Source: Aureimonas sp. Leaf324
GTDB taxonomy: Bacteria; Pseudomonadota; Alphaproteobacteria; Rhizobiales; Rhizobiaceae
Assembly: GCF_001423245.1 (NCBI RefSeq)
Contig: NZ_LMOH01000027.1
Coordinates: 169,519-233,518 of the forward strand
Length of the DNA: 64,000 nucleotides
Reading direction: 5' to 3'
A program made the position numbers and the translations under genes. This document shows positions 9,644 to 19,819 of this stretch, piece by piece. Position 1 is the first letter of the stretch. The number at the start of each line of letters is the position of its first letter. The notes under the pieces are model-generated. The model ran no database searches, had not been told where the DNA came from, and was given only the letters and a program-made list of their open reading frames with translations.

Positions 9644-10126
9644 TCAGGCGGCGGTCGACTTGAGGTGGGCGCGCAGCATCCAGGCGAACTTGTCGTGCTT
9701 CTCGATGCGGCCGGTCGCCATGTCGTTGGTCGCCCAGTCGCCGTGCTCCTCGGCGACCTGCGCCAGCGAGGAGAGCGTCGAGGACAGGGTCTCCTGGTCC
9801 TTCATCAGGACCTCGATCATCGTCTTGGCGTCGGTACGGCCGTCATGCTCCTCGACGGCGCTGCGCTCGAGATAGACCGAGAAGCGGCCTTCGGCATGGG
9901 CGTCGAACGCCTTGATGCGCTCGGCCAGAAGGTCCTGCGCCTCGAAGTGATCCTCGTAGATCTCCTGGAACAGCTCGTGCAGCGAGCCGAAGCTCATGCC
10001 GGTGACGTTCCAGTGGAAGTTCTGCGCCTTGAGCGTCTCGATCGCGGTCTCGGCGAGCGCCTGCGTCAGGCCGTTGACGATCTCTTCCTTGGCGCTCGGT
10101 TCGATCTTGGCGGCAACCAGACCCAT
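9644..10126 (-). CDS. dps: Dps family ferritin-like DNA-binding protein
   Basis: Dps forms dodecamers that oxidise Fe(II) with hydrogen peroxide, store the iron and coat DNA during stress. The 160-residue protein has the ferroxidase signature NFHWNVTGMSFGSLHELFQ (about residues 36-54) followed by EIYEDHFEAQDLLAERI, which supplies the inter-subunit His/Asp/Glu ligands. Length matches Dps. Two dyad sites resembling Irr boxes lie 62-126 bp upstream, suggesting iron-responsive control. Confidence 0.95.
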   Translation of the reverse strand: MGLVAAKIEPSAKEEIVNGLTQALAETAIETLKAQNFHWNVTGMSFGSLHELFQEIYEDHFEAQDLLAERIKAFDAHAEGRFSVYLERSAVEEHDGRTDAKTMIEVLMKDQETLSSTLSSLAQVAEEHGDWATNDMATGRIEKHDKFAWMLRAHLKSTAA

Positions 10127-10187
10127 GATGCTTCTCCTGAGGTTTGCGGTTTCAACGCGTGGTCTTGCCCACGAGTTGCGAGGGCGA

Positions 10188-10204
10188 ATTGGAATGATTC
10201 CAAA
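10188..10204 (-). promoter_or_regulatory. Irr-like box 1 upstream of dps
   Basis: The 17-bp sequence ATTGGAATGATTCCAAA is a dyad that closely matches the iron-control element of rhizobia (TTTAGAA-N3-TTCTAAA). It shares the GAATGATTC core. Its centre is about 70 bp upstream of the dps start. Confidence 0.5.
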
Positions 10205-10235
10205 CTAGATGCGATGGCGACCCGTTTCAAGCCTT

Positions 10236-10252
10236 CTTTGAATCATTCTAAA
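10236..10252 (-). promoter_or_regulatory. Irr-like box 2 upstream of dps
   Basis: CTTTGAATCATTCTAAA has a perfect right half (TTCTAAA) and 5 of 7 matches in the left half of the iron-control element. It lies 48 bp (centre to centre) further upstream than box 1, and both boxes are followed by ACTAG. Confidence 0.5.
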
Positions 10253-10407
10253 CTAGCGGATGGACGAGGCGGGTCGGCCGTTCCTCGACGGGCGCGCCGA
10301 AGCGGATGCGCGATCGGTCGCTGCCGCAGGAGGGAATAGGAAAGGGCGGGATGAAGCGCATCCCGAAGGGGCCGACCGTGCTCGCGGGGTCGGCCGGGGC
10401 GCACCGG

Positions 10408-10884
10408 TCAGGCGGCGTCCAGCGCGCGGACCATGGCCGCCGACAGGAAGCGCATCCAGCGCCGCGCCGACGGGGCGACGCGCCAGGCGACGAGGGCGCC
10501 CGCCGCCGCGTCCTGCCCGTCGCGGCAGGCGGCGACGAGGCGTAGGAGCCAGGATTCGTCGTCGCTCACCGACACGGCACCGGGACGGTAGATCACCATT
10601 TCGGACGAGGCCCGCTCGGACAGGCCACGGAAGAACACGGTGGCGAGCCGGTCGAGCGAGGCGGTGGGCTGGCCGGCGAGGACGTAGCAGGCGCGCTCGA
10701 GATCGGCGCGCGGGGCGAGCTGCGAGCGCAGCGCCAACCAGCGCAGGCGCTCGAGGTCGAGCCGCTGGTCGTCGGTCAGGGGGCGGGCGACATGGATGCG
10801 CTTGGCGGTCGGGCAACGCGGAAAGGCGACGACCCGGCGATCCTCGTCGGAGGGAAGGGCAAGCCGCGCGAGGGATGCTGACAT
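10408..10884 (-). CDS. Hypothetical protein, alphaproteobacterial orphan
   Basis: This 158-residue soluble protein is rich in Arg, Leu and Ala. I recognise no domain. It is read as coding because it is a long frame with normal amino acid composition in an otherwise empty interval between dps and ubiG, and begins MSASLARLALPSDEDRR. The central part (LTDDQRLDLERLRWLALRSQL) looks helical. It is followed by about 280 bp leading up to dps that hold no further gene. Confidence 0.6.
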   Translation of the reverse strand: MSASLARLALPSDEDRRVVAFPRCPTAKRIHVARPLTDDQRLDLERLRWLALRSQLAPRADLERACYVLAGQPTASLDRLATVFFRGLSERASSEMVIYRPGAVSVSDDESWLLRLVAACRDGQDAAAGALVAWRVAPSARRWMRFLSAAMVRALDAA

Positions 10885-10999
10885 CGAGAATTCCCGGCCT
10901 TCGCCGCGCCCCGAGGCCCGGCGACCTTAAACCTGACTTTCAACGGAAGCATTCCCTACCAGATCGCCGTGGCGACCGGAAGAGTGGGCGGGGGCCGTT

Positions 11000-11752
11000 T
11001 CAGGGGCGGCGGTAGAGGACCATGTAGTTGACGTCCATGTCGCGCGAGCGGCGCCAGGCGTCGGCCAGCGGGTGGTAGACGACGCCGGTCTGGTCGATCC
11101 GCGTGAAGCCTTCCGCGCCGAGCGGCGCGTCGATCTCGCCGGGGCGCACCAGCTTGGCGTATTCGTGCGTGCCCTTGGGCAACCAGCCGAGAACGTATTC
11201 CGCGCCGACGATGGCGAAGGTCAGCGCCTTCATCGTGCGGTTGATCGTGGCGACGAAGATGAGGCCGCCCGGCTTCACCATGCGCGCGGCCGAGGTCAGG
11301 AAGTAGTTCACGTCCGAGACGTGCTCGACGACCTCGAGCGCCAGCACGACGTCGAAGCGCTCGCCGGCCTCCTCAAGCGCTTCCGCGGTCTCGGCGCGGT
11401 AGTCCACCGCAACGCCGCTTTCGGCCGCATGGAGGCGCGCCACCTCGATGTTGGTGACTGAGGCGTCGGCGCCCACGACTTCGGCGCCGAGGCGCGCGAG
11501 CGGCTCGGAGATCAGGCCGCCGCCGCAGCCGATGTCGAGCATGCGCAGGCCCTCGAAGGGCTTCAGCGAATGAAGGTCGCGCCCGAAGTTGAGGCCGACC
11601 TGCTCGCGGATATAGGCGAGGCGCACCGGATTGAACTTGTGCAGCGGCTTGAACTTGCCGCGCGGGTTCCACCATTCGGCGGCGAGCTTCGAGAAGCGCT
11701 CGACCTCGCCGGCGTCGATCGTGGTCTGCCGTGCCTCGCTCATGGTGCTCAT
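11000..11752 (-). CDS. ubiG: Bifunctional 2-polyprenyl-6-hydroxyphenol methylase / 3-demethylubiquinol 3-O-methyltransferase UbiG
   Basis: UbiG carries out both O-methylations of ubiquinone biosynthesis, using SAM at the inner face of the membrane. The 250-residue protein has [19 protein letters not shown] near the N-terminus (a UbiG signature), motif [20 protein letters not shown] at about residues 70-88, and [14 protein letters not shown] further on. The start is ATG 11752 (MSTMSEARQ); ATG 11743 is an equally possible start three codons on. The gene is divergent from lysC. Confidence 0.95.
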   Translation of the reverse strand: MSTMSEARQTTIDAGEVERFSKLAAEWWNPRGKFKPLHKFNPVRLAYIREQVGLNFGRDLHSLKPFEGLRMLDIGCGGGLISEPLARLGAEVVGADASVTNIEVARLHAAESGVAVDYRAETAEALEEAGERFDVVLALEVVEHVSDVNYFLTSAARMVKPGGLIFVATINRTMKALTFAIVGAEYVLGWLPKGTHEYAKLVRPGEIDAPLGAEGFTRIDQTGVVYHPLADAWRRSRDMDVNYMVLYRRP

Positions 11753-11984
11753 CCGTTGTCCGAAAAAACGCGTTGGCCGGGCATGTTCCGCCCGGCGGCG
11801 GGAAGTCAAGCGCGACAGGGTGGCCCGCCTCGCCTTGCGCTCCACCACCGGTTCGGCTAACCGAGGCCGCTCGCCGTGCCGATCGGGGACCGGCATCGAA
11901 GCGGGCGCTCGTGTTCCCTCCTGAATGGACGGGCACGCCCGCAGAGCGAACGGCGGGCGGCCCGCTCGACATCGGTCTGAAGTC

Positions 11985-13238
11985 ATGGCGCGTCTCGTTC
12001 TCAAATTCGGCGGCACCTCCGTCGCCGACATCGACCGGATCCGGAACGTCGCGCGCCACGTCAAACGCGAGGTCGACGCCGGCCATCAGGTGGCCGTGGT
12101 CGTCTCGGCCATGTCGGGCAAGACCAACGAGCTCGTCGGCTGGTGCACGCAGGCCTCCGCGATGCACGACGCGCGCGAATACGACGCGGTGGTGGCCTCC
12201 GGCGAGCAGGTGACGGCGGGTCTCCTCGCCATCACGCTGCAGCAGATGGGCATCAACGCCCGCTCCTGGCAGGGCTGGCAGATCCCGATCCGCACCGACG
12301 GCGCCCACGCCTCGGCGCGCATCCAGGAGATCGACGGTTCCGAGATCGTGCGCCGCTTCGGCGAGGGGCAGGTCGCCGTGATCGCCGGCTTCCAGGGGCT
12401 GGCGCCCGACAACCGCATCGCGACGCTCGGGCGCGGTGGCTCCGACACCTCGGCCGTCGCGGTCGCCGCTGCGCTGAAGGCCGATCGCTGCGACATCTAC
12501 ACCGACGTCGACGGCGTCTACACCACCGACCCCCGCATCGAGCCGAAAGCCCGGCGCATGGCCCGCGTCTCCTTTGAGGAGATGCTGGAGATGGCCTCGC
12601 TCGGCGCCAAGGTGCTGCAGGTGCGCTCGGTCGAGCTCGCCATGGTCCACAAGGTGCGCACCTTCGTGCGGTCCTCCTTCGAGGACCCCGACGCGCCGGG
12701 CATGGGCGACTTCCTGAACCCTCCGGGTACCCTTATTTGCGACGAGGATGAAATCGTGGAACAGCAGGTCGTCACCGGCATCGCCTACGCCAAGGACGAG
12801 GCGCAGATCTCGCTGCGCCGCGTCGAGGACCAGCCGGGCGTGGCCGCCGCCATCTTCGGGCCGCTGGCGGACGCCGGCGTCAACGTCGACATGATCGTGC
12901 AGAACGTCTCGGAGGACGGCACGCGCACCGACATGACCTTCACGGTGCCGGCCGGCGACCTCGCCAAGGCGACGCAGGTGATCGAGGGCGCGAAGGCCGA
13001 GATGCGCTTCGACGTCGTCCAGTCCGAGCGCGGCCTCACAAAGGTCTCGGTGATCGGCATCGGCATGCGCTCGCACACCGGCGTCGCCGCCACGGCCTTC
13101 AAGGCGCTGGCGGGGCGGGGCATCAACATCCGCGCCATCACCACCTCGGAGATCAAGATCTCGATCCTGATCGACGGCGAGTATACCGAACTGGCGGTGC
13201 GCACCTTGCATTCCGTCTACGGTCTCGACAAAGCTTGA
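11985..13238 (+). CDS. lysC: Aspartate kinase
   Basis: Aspartate kinase phosphorylates aspartate, the committed step to lysine, threonine and methionine. The 417-residue protein starts [19 protein letters not shown], the kinase nucleotide-binding signature, and contains [13 protein letters not shown] and [11 protein letters not shown]. Two ACT domains follow (about residues 265-410; for example [22 protein letters not shown]), where lysine/threonine feedback normally acts. ATG 11985 is chosen because the upstream open frame from 11925 is unconserved. It precedes ptsP by 91 bp, a gene order I associate with rhizobia. Confidence 0.96.
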   Translation: MARLVLKFGGTSVADIDRIRNVARHVKREVDAGHQVAVVVSAMSGKTNELVGWCTQASAMHDAREYDAVVASGEQVTAGLLAITLQQMGINARSWQGWQIPIRTDGAHASARIQEIDGSEIVRRFGEGQVAVIAGFQGLAPDNRIATLGRGGSDTSAVAVAAALKADRCDIYTDVDGVYTTDPRIEPKARRMARVSFEEMLEMASLGAKVLQVRSVELAMVHKVRTFVRSSFEDPDAPGMGDFLNPPGTLICDEDEIVEQQVVTGIAYAKDEAQISLRRVEDQPGVAAAIFGPLADAGVNVDMIVQNVSEDGTRTDMTFTVPAGDLAKATQVIEGAKAEMRFDVVQSERGLTKVSVIGIGMRSHTGVAATAFKALAGRGINIRAITTSEIKISILIDGEYTELAVRTLHSVYGLDKA

Positions 13239-13329
13239 GCGCACGGCGCCGCCAGGGCGCCCGAATCTCCTCCGGCCCGATCGAACCGTCGGGCCGGGAC
13301 CGACCGCAGACCGACGGAAGACGTGCCTG

Positions 13330-15597
13330 ATGCGAAGCGACTCCTCGGGACCGCGCATCCTTCTGCGCCGGATCAGGGAACTCATGGCCGAACCGCTCGA
13401 GGCGCAGGCGCGCCTCGACGAGATCGTGCGCCAGATCGCCGCCAACATGGTGGCCGAGGTCTGCTCCCTCTACGTGCTGCGCGCCGACGGCATCCTCGAA
13501 CTCTACGCGACGCAAGGCCTGAATCCCGGCTCGGTGCACCTTGCCCAGCTGCGGCTCGGCGAGGGGCTGGTCGGCACGATCGCCGCCACCGCCCGCGCGC
13601 TCAACCTCCAGGACGCGCAGAAGCACCCGGCCTTCACCTATCTGCCGGAGACCGGCGAGGAGATCTTCTACTCCTTCATGGGCGTGCCGATCCTGCGCGC
13701 GGGCCGCACGCTCGGCGTCCTGGTCGTCCAGAACAAGGAAAAGCGCGTCTATCGCGACGAGGAGACCGAGGCGCTCGAGACAGTCGCCATGGTGGTCGCC
13801 GAGATGATCGCCGCCGGCAGCCTCGAGGGCCTGTCGCGGCCCGGCGTCGTCCTCGACCTGTCGCGCCCCGTCCACTTCGAGGGGCTGGCGCTCGCCGACG
13901 GCATCGGGCTCGGCCACGTCATCCTCCACGAGCCGCGCGTCGTCGTCACCAACCTCTTCAACGAGGATGCCGAGGCCGAGGTCGCGCGCCTCGAGAAGGC
14001 GGTGTCCTCGCTGCGCATCTCGATCGAGGACATGCTCCAGCGCCGCGACATGGCGGTGGAGGGCGAGCACCGCGCCGTCCTGGAAGCCTACCGCATGTTC
14101 GCGCACGACCGCGGCTGGGTGCGCCGGCTGGAGGAGGCCGTGCGCAACGGCCTGACCGCCGAGGCCTCGGTCGAGAAGGTGCAGAACGACATGCGCGCGC
14201 GCATGATGCACGCCTCCGACCCGTTCCTGCGCGAGCGGCTGCACGACTTCGACGACCTCGCCAACCGCCTCCTGCGCCAGCTGATGGGGCGGGCCGGCGA
14301 CATGTTCGGCGACGGGGTTGCGGGCGACGTCGTGATCGTCGCGCGCTCGATGGGCGCGGCCGAGCTTCTCGACTACCGGCGCGAGCAGATCCGCGGCCTC
14401 GTTCTCGAAGAGGGCGGGGCGACGAGCCACGTCGTGATCGTCGCGCGCGCGCTCGGCATTCCGGTCGTCGGGCAGGCCAAGGGCGCCGTGTCGATGGCCG
14501 AGAAGGGCGATGCGATCATCGTCGACGGCGAGGAGGGGGCGGTGCACCTGCGCCCGCCCGCCGACGTCGAGAAGGTGTTCGTCGAGCGCGTCCAGTTCCG
14601 CGCCAAGCGCCAGCAGCGCTACCAGGCGCTGCGCGACACGCCGGCCCGCACCCGCGACGGGCAGGAGATCGCGCTCCTCATGAACGCCGGCCTCCTCGTC
14701 GACCTGCCGCAGGTCGAGGCGGCGGGCGCGGCGGGCATCGGCCTGTTCCGCACCGAGCTGCAGTTCATGATCGCCTCGGCCATGCCCAAGACCAGCGACC
14801 AGGAGCGCCTGTATTCGGCGGTGCTGGATGCGGCCGACGGCAAGCCGGTGACCTTCCGCACGCTCGATGTCGGCGGCGACAAGGTGCTGCCCTATCTCCA
14901 TCAGTCGCCGGAAGAGAACCCGGCGCTCGGCTACCGCGCGCTGCGCCTCGCGCTCGACCGGCCCGGCCTGATGCGCACCCAGCTGCGCGCGCTCCTCAAG
15001 GCGTCGGCAGGGCGCGAGCTGCGCGTCATGTTCCCGATGGTGACCGACCTCGAGGAGCTGCGCCAGGCGCGCGACCTCATCAGCCGCGAGTTCAAGCACC
15101 TCACGCGCTTCGCCCACGCCATGCCGCGGCGGCTGAAGCTCGGCGCGATGATCGAGGTGCCCTCGCTCCTGTTCCAGCTCGACGAACTGATGCAGCTCGT
15201 CGACTTCGTCTCGATCGGCTCCAACGACCTGTTCCAGTTCTTCTGCGCGGTCGACCGCGGCAATGCGCAGATCTCGGGTCGCTTCGACGATCTCTCCTCG
15301 CCCTTCATGCGGGCGCTGCGCGAGATCCTCGACGCCGGGCAGCGCCATTCCGTCTCCGTCACGCTCTGCGGCGAGATGGCGGGGCGCCCGCTCTCGGCGA
15401 TGGCGTTGATCGGACTGGGGTTCCGGTCCATATCCATGACCTCGTCGGCGATCGGGCCGGTGAAGGCGATGCTGCTCGAACTCGACGCCGAGGACCTGCA
15501 CCGCACGATCACCGCCCATCTCGCCGAACGTCACCCGCGCCAGACCTTCCGGCAGATGCTGGAAGCCTACGCGCAGGCGCACGCCATCCCCCATTGA
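13330..15597 (+). CDS. ptsP: Phosphoenolpyruvate--protein phosphotransferase PtsP (EI-Ntr)
   Basis: PtsP is the first enzyme of the nitrogen phosphotransferase relay. It takes phosphate from PEP and passes it to NPr, and so links nitrogen and carbon status to regulation. The 755-residue protein has an N-terminal GAF domain (about residues 20-165), then an enzyme I region. The phosphorylated His is His367 in [20 protein letters not shown]-terminal PEP-binding motifs are [28 protein letters not shown] and LCGEMAG with its catalytic Cys. Length fits PtsP (about 750). No PTS permease genes are nearby. Confidence 0.96.
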   Translation: MRSDSSGPRILLRRIRELMAEPLEAQARLDEIVRQIAANMVAEVCSLYVLRADGILELYATQGLNPGSVHLAQLRLGEGLVGTIAATARALNLQDAQKHPAFTYLPETGEEIFYSFMGVPILRAGRTLGVLVVQNKEKRVYRDEETEALETVAMVVAEMIAAGSLEGLSRPGVVLDLSRPVHFEGLALADGIGLGHVILHEPRVVVTNLFNEDAEAEVARLEKAVSSLRISIEDMLQRRDMAVEGEHRAVLEAYRMFAHDRGWVRRLEEAVRNGLTAEASVEKVQNDMRARMMHASDPFLRERLHDFDDLANRLLRQLMGRAGDMFGDGVAGDVVIVARSMGAAELLDYRREQIRGLVLEEGGATSHVVIVARALGIPVVGQAKGAVSMAEKGDAIIVDGEEGAVHLRPPADVEKVFVERVQFRAKRQQRYQALRDTPARTRDGQEIALLMNAGLLVDLPQVEAAGAAGIGLFRTELQFMIASAMPKTSDQERLYSAVLDAADGKPVTFRTLDVGGDKVLPYLHQSPEENPALGYRALRLALDRPGLMRTQLRALLKASAGRELRVMFPMVTDLEELRQARDLISREFKHLTRFAHAMPRRLKLGAMIEVPSLLFQLDELMQLVDFVSIGSNDLFQFFCAVDRGNAQISGRFDDLSSPFMRALREILDAGQRHSVSVTLCGEMAGRPLSAMALIGLGFRSISMTSSAIGPVKAMLLELDAEDLHRTITAHLAERHPRQTFRQMLEAYAQAHAIPH

Positions 15598-15649
15598 GAG
15601 GGTCGCTGCCGGGCCGGTCGGTCCGGCGCGCCCGCACCGGACGACACGC

Positions 15650-16723
15650 ATGGCCATTCTTCCCGCCGACACCATGACCGAGATCCTCCGGCGCTCGGAT
15701 CAGCTGTCCTCGGAGATGGCATCCGGTCCCGACCACGAGACCTATGCGAAGCTCGCCGCCGAATATGCGGGGCTGGAGGACGTCGTCGCCGGCATCCGCG
15801 CCTATCGCGCGGCGGAGGCGGAACTCGCGGGCCTGCGCGAGATGCTGGCGGACCCTTCGTCCGACCGCGAGATGCGCGATCTCGCCAGCGCCGAGATCGG
15901 GGACGTCGAGAAGCGGCTGGAAACCCTGTCGAAGGAGCTTCTCGTCCTCCTCCTGCCGAAGGACGCGGCCGACGCCAAGGGGGCGATCCTCGAAATCCGC
16001 GCCGGCACCGGGGGCTCGGAGGCCGGCCTCTTCGCAGGCGATCTCTTCCGCATGTACCAGCGCTACGCCGAGGGGCGCGGCTGGCGCGTCGAGATCATGG
16101 AGGCCTCCGAGGGCGAGGCCGGCGGCTACCGCGAGGTGATCGCCTCGGTGACGGGGCAGGGCGTCTTCTCGCGCCTGAAGTTCGAATCGGGCGTCCACCG
16201 CGTGCAGCGCGTGCCCGCCACCGAATCGGCCGGGCGCATCCACACCTCGGCCGCCACCGTCGCGGTCCTGCCCGAGGCCGAGGAGGTCGACATCGCCATT
16301 CGCAACGAGGACATCCGCATCGACACGATGCGCTCGTCCGGCGCCGGCGGCCAGCACGTCAACACGACGGATTCGGCCGTGCGCATCACGCATCTGCCGA
16401 CCGGCATCGTCGTCACCTCGTCGGAAAAGTCGCAGCACCAGAACCGCGCCCGCGCCATGCAGGTGCTGCGCGCGCGCCTCTTCGACATGGAGCGCTCGCG
16501 CATCGACGCCGAACGCTCCGCCGACCGGCGCGCGCAGGTCGGCTCGGGCGACCGGTCCGAGCGCATCCGCACCTACAACTTCCCGCAGGGGCGCGTGACC
16601 GACCACCGCATCAACCTGACGCTCTACAAGCTCGACCGCGTGATCGAGGGCGACATGGACGAACTCGTCGAGGCGCTGGTGGCCGACGACCAGGCCGCGC
16701 GCCTCGCCACCATGGGCGACTGA
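15650..16723 (+). CDS. prfA: Peptide chain release factor 1
   Basis: RF1 recognises UAA and UAG stop codons and triggers peptide release. The 357-residue protein has the universal GGQ motif at residues 233-235 in [20 protein letters not shown]. The N-terminal and codon-recognition domains (residues 1-220, including [20 protein letters not shown]) match RF1. The gene is 7 bp upstream of prmC, which encodes the methylase of this very GGQ glutamine, an operon pairing conserved across bacteria. Confidence 0.97.
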   Translation: MAILPADTMTEILRRSDQLSSEMASGPDHETYAKLAAEYAGLEDVVAGIRAYRAAEAELAGLREMLADPSSDREMRDLASAEIGDVEKRLETLSKELLVLLLPKDAADAKGAILEIRAGTGGSEAGLFAGDLFRMYQRYAEGRGWRVEIMEASEGEAGGYREVIASVTGQGVFSRLKFESGVHRVQRVPATESAGRIHTSAATVAVLPEAEEVDIAIRNEDIRIDTMRSSGAGGQHVNTTDSAVRITHLPTGIVVTSSEKSQHQNRARAMQVLRARLFDMERSRIDAERSADRRAQVGSGDRSERIRTYNFPQGRVTDHRINLTLYKLDRVIEGDMDELVEALVADDQAARLATMGD

Positions 16724-16730
16724 GCCGCCC

Positions 16731-17630
16731 GTGGCCGTGTCGCCGACCGCGCCGACCGTCGGAAGCCTCTTTGGCGATCTGCGCGCGCGCCTGCGCGCCG
16801 CCGGGCTGGCGAGTGCGGACCTCGACGCCCGCCTGCTCCTTGCCGCCGCGCTCGATCTCGATGCCGCCGGCCTGATCCTGCGGGCGGGCGACCCCGTCGA
16901 CACCGAGGCTGCGGCGCGGCTCGAGGCCATGGCCGAGCGTCGCCTCGCCTTCGAGCCGGTGCATCGCATCCTCGGGCATCGCGCGTTCGGCGAGCACGAG
17001 TTCGCCCTGTCGCCCGAGACGCTGGAACCCCGGCCCGATACCGAGGCACTGGTGGACCTCGCCTGCGAGGTGCTCAAGCGCCGGGGCGACGGGCCGCTCC
17101 TCTTTGCCGATGTCGGCACCGGCACCGGCGCGATCGCCGTGTGCCTCCTGTCGCGCCTTCCGCGCTCGCGGGGCATCGCGATCGATCTCGCGGAAGGGGC
17201 GCTGGCGACGGCCGCGCGCAATGCGGCATCCGCCGGCGTCGCGGACCGCTTCTGGCCGCTGCGGGCCGACTACCTCTCGGCGCTCGGCCGTCCACTCGAC
17301 GCGGTGGTGTCCAACCCGCCCTATATTCCGACCGCCGACCTCGAGGGGCTCGACCCCGGCGTTCGGCAGTTCGATCCCGCGCTCGCACTCGACGGCGGCG
17401 CGGACGGGCTCGACGCCTATCGCCGGATCGTCGAGGAGGCCGCGCGGCTTCTGCCGGCCGGCGGCGAGTTGCTGCTCGAGATCGGCCGGGGGCAGGAACA
17501 CGATGTGGCGCACTTGGCGGAAGCGGCCGGGTTTGTCTCCATGGAGACCCGGAGCGATCTCGCCGGCATCGTCCGCGCCCTGTGGTTCCGGCGCGACAGC
17601 CATGGGGAAAACGAGGCGCGGACCGCATGA
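16731..17630 (+). CDS. prmC: Peptide chain release factor N(5)-glutamine methyltransferase PrmC
   Basis: PrmC methylates the glutamine of the GGQ motif in release factors. The 299-residue protein contains the SAM motif ADVGTGTGAIAVCLL near residue 125 and the catalytic NPPY at residues 195-198 (VSNPPYIPTADLEGLDP). The start is GTG 16731, 7 bp after prfA. The C-terminal tail (FRRDSHGENEARTA) is unremarkable. The prfA-prmC coupling explains its role. Confidence 0.95.
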   Translation: MAVSPTAPTVGSLFGDLRARLRAAGLASADLDARLLLAAALDLDAAGLILRAGDPVDTEAAARLEAMAERRLAFEPVHRILGHRAFGEHEFALSPETLEPRPDTEALVDLACEVLKRRGDGPLLFADVGTGTGAIAVCLLSRLPRSRGIAIDLAEGALATAARNAASAGVADRFWPLRADYLSALGRPLDAVVSNPPYIPTADLEGLDPGVRQFDPALALDGGADGLDAYRRIVEEAARLLPAGGELLLEIGRGQEHDVAHLAEAAGFVSMETRSDLAGIVRALWFRRDSHGENEARTA

Positions 17631-17960
17631 TTTGCAAGGTCTTCGGCCCTTTGCCCCTTGTGAGCGGAGGGGCGAGTCACTAGTGTCTCCCGGCAAAGGC
17701 GGATGACGCGAGGGGTTTGTCCCCCGACCACGGCTTCGGAACGCGCTCCAGGCAGGACGCTCGAACGCCGCCGCCCCGTTCGGCAAGACGGCCAGGGATG
17801 GCGCCGCACCGGACAGAAAGCTTCCATGAAGGGCATTGCCAGCCGGATCCTCGGAGCCGGGCGGCCGGATGCCAGACAGTTCCCCCGCGAGGCGACGCGA
17901 CGTCCGCTCGCGACGAAAAGGAAGACCCGGCCCGGGACGCCGGACGATCCAGAAAACAGG
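17631..17960. other. 330-bp intergenic region before the DUF4167 gene
   Basis: I see no gene, RNA or strong hairpin here. The frame of the following gene stays open from 17703, but those residues are composition-driven and have no recognisable motif. Transcription of the DUF4167 gene presumably starts somewhere in this region. Confidence 0.4.
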
Positions 17961-19235
17961 ATGAGCATGAGGCCAGGACAGCAGCAGCAGAACAAGCAGC
18001 GCATGCGCGGACGCGGGCAGCGCAAGGGCTCCAATCCGCTGTCGCGGAGCTTCGAGTCCAACGGTCCCGACGTCAAGATCCGCGGTACGGCCCAGCACAT
18101 CGCCGACAAGTACACGACGCTGGCGCGCGACGCCGCTGCGGCCGGCGACCGGGTCATGGCCGAGAACTACCTCCAGCACGCCGAGCACTACGGCCGCATC
18201 GTGGCCGCCGCGCAGGGGCAGTTCCAGCCGAGCCAGCCGGAGCGCGACTATGCCGACTTCGACGAGGAGGACGGCGACGAGGCGCAGGGTTCCGACATGG
18301 GCCTCGGCCAGCCCTATGGCGGCGGCCAGGACCGCCAGTCGAACGGCTATCAGGGCGACCGCCAGCCGGGGCAGGGTGACCGCCAGCATGGCGGCGAGCG
18401 CCAGGGCGCAGACCGCCCGCAAGGCGAGCGCCAGAACTTCCGCGACAACCAGAACCATCGCGGCGAGCGCCGCGACAACCGCGACAACCGCGGGGATCGG
18501 CCGTTCCAGAACCGCGATGGTCAAAATCGCGACTATCAGAACCGGGACGGCCAGAACCGGGACGGCCAGAACCGCGAGGATCGCCGCGAGCGTGACCAGC
18601 GTCTTCCCGGAACGGGCCCGCAGCCCTTTCCGCAGGCGCCCGAGGCCGAGGGCGAGGGCGCTGCGCTCCGTCAGGACGGCCAGCGTTTCGAGGGCGGCCG
18701 GCGCGAGAGCCGTCGCGAGCGGGCCCGCATGAATGATCGCAGCGGCGAGCGCCGCTTCGAGGAGCGGTTCGGCCGCCAGCGCCATGGCGACGACGAGGCG
18801 CGTGTCGAAGCGCCGGTCGCCGACGACCGCGGCGAGGCGGGTGCGCCGACGCCGTCGGTCGCCGCTGCGCCGGTGCCGCCTGTCGCGGCTGAACCGGTCG
18901 CGCCGCAGACGCCGGTCGCGGTGTCCGACGCCACCCCAATCGACGCTGCGGCGGGCGAGGCGCGCGGTCGCGGCCGTCGTCGCCGCGAGACCCCGACCGA
19001 CGATGCAACGGCACCCGTTGCTGCGTCCGAACCGGTCGCTGCACCGATGGCACCGGTCGAGGAGGCCGCGCCCGCCCGTCGCCGCGCCGCAAGGCCGGCC
19101 GCCGCCGTCGAGGCGTCGCCGATCGGCGAGGACGAAACGGCACCGAAGCGCCGCGTCTCGAAGCCCCGTCGCAAGAAGGACGAGGGTGAGGGCGGGGACG
19201 AGCGCTCGCCGGCTCTCGTCGGCTCCGACAACTAG
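17961..19235 (+). CDS. DUF4167 domain-containing protein
   Basis: This 424-residue protein begins MSMRPGQQQQNKQRMRGRG, a start typical of DUF4167. The conserved N-terminal domain (about residues 15-85) includes RSFESNGPDVKIRGTAQHI and AENYLQHAEHYGRI. After it comes a disordered, highly polar region with NRDGQNRD-type repeats (about residues 160-215), then an Ala/Val/Pro-rich segment and a basic C-terminus (RRVSKPRRKKDEGEGG). Function is unknown; the charged, repetitive composition with RNA-like GRGQR motifs hints at nucleic-acid binding, which is inference. AAAACAGG upstream supports ATG 17961. Confidence 0.88.
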   Translation: MSMRPGQQQQNKQRMRGRGQRKGSNPLSRSFESNGPDVKIRGTAQHIADKYTTLARDAAAAGDRVMAENYLQHAEHYGRIVAAAQGQFQPSQPERDYADFDEEDGDEAQGSDMGLGQPYGGGQDRQSNGYQGDRQPGQGDRQHGGERQGADRPQGERQNFRDNQNHRGERRDNRDNRGDRPFQNRDGQNRDYQNRDGQNRDGQNREDRRERDQRLPGTGPQPFPQAPEAEGEGAALRQDGQRFEGGRRESRRERARMNDRSGERRFEERFGRQRHGDDEARVEAPVADDRGEAGAPTPSVAAAPVPPVAAEPVAPQTPVAVSDATPIDAAAGEARGRGRRRRETPTDDATAPVAASEPVAAPMAPVEEAAPARRRAARPAAAVEASPIGEDETAPKRRVSKPRRKKDEGEGGDERSPALVGSDN

Positions 19236-19264
19236 AACGCGACGCCTTTACATCTCGTCGAATA

Positions 19265-19298
19265 CGAAGGGCCCGGCGCGCACGCACCGGGCCCTTCG
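19265..19298 (+). terminator. Probable terminator after the DUF4167 gene
   Basis: A perfect 12-bp stem CGAAGGGCCCGG (19265-19276, pairing with 19287-19298) has a 10-nt loop and lies 30 bp past the stop codon. Only a weak T-rich stretch follows. Confidence 0.65.
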
Positions 19299-19438
19299 CC
19301 GTTCTTGGACGCAGGTTCGCATGCAGGGCAGGTGGGAGCCGATGACCGGAACGAGGCGTCGATCGCGGTGGCGGAGGGTTGCCGATTTGCATCGCTGTCG
19401 GTCGGTCGGAACTCTCGTAGCGGAAGCTCGCCGGAAAC

Positions 19439-19464
19439 GGTTGCAATCAAACTGTCATGCAACC
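19439..19464. promoter_or_regulatory. GGTTGCA inverted repeat upstream of the small orphan gene
   Basis: GGTTGCA (19439-19445) faces TGCAACC (19458-19464) across 12 bp, about 65 bp before the start of the 96-residue gene. The same half-sites recur between the RTX gene and the DUF2188 gene near 24004-24047. The binding protein is unknown. Confidence 0.35.
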
Positions 19465-19528
19465 TATTGTTGCTTTCGTGGCGGAGCGCGAGTTGCAAGT
19501 GATGATTGCGGGAAGGCAGGGAGAGAGG

Positions 19529-19819
19529 ATGAACTGGTACGGTGAACATCTGTCGGGCGGCGTGACATCGAGAGGCTTCGGAGGGGCGACCATGACGATC
19601 GGATACAAGCTGGGATCGAGCGGCCCCGAGCCCATCGCAGGTGACGAGGGGGCAAGCTTCGACCGGTCCGGCGAAGCGCAGTCGTCGCGCCAGGTGGACG
19701 AGCGGACCGCCGTCTACCTGCTGTCGCTCGCCCGCGAACTTCTTCGCCGCGACCACGGCGCGATCGCCGGGATGATCGATTACGCCATCGCCGAGATCGA
19801 GGGCGGACCCGAGCAGTAG
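19529..19819 (+). CDS. Small hypothetical protein
   Basis: This 96-residue protein (MNWYGEHLSGG...) is not recognised. The C-terminal half (ERTAVYLLSLARELLRRDHGA...IDYAIAEIEGG) is a likely amphipathic helix pair; the N-terminus is Gly/Ser rich. GGGAGAGAGG immediately upstream is a good ribosome site for ATG 19529; an ATG at 19591 would give a shorter form. It lies beside an inverted repeat shared with the RTX gene region. It is probably a regulatory or accessory protein of this locus, but there is no direct evidence. Confidence 0.6.
   Translation: MNWYGEHLSGGVTSRGFGGATMTIGYKLGSSGPEPIAGDEGASFDRSGEAQSSRQVDERTAVYLLSLARELLRRDHGAIAGMIDYAIAEIEGGPEQ

Noticed and set aside
11373..13448. Long minus-strand frame opposite lysC
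   Set aside because: Shadow of lysC and of ubiG's upstream extension; the product has no domain and lysC is unambiguous.
13323..15677. A 784-codon open frame overlapping ptsP
   Set aside because: It is an overlapping out-of-frame shadow with an Arg/Pro/Ala-rich product; ptsP in the other frame shows all EI motifs.
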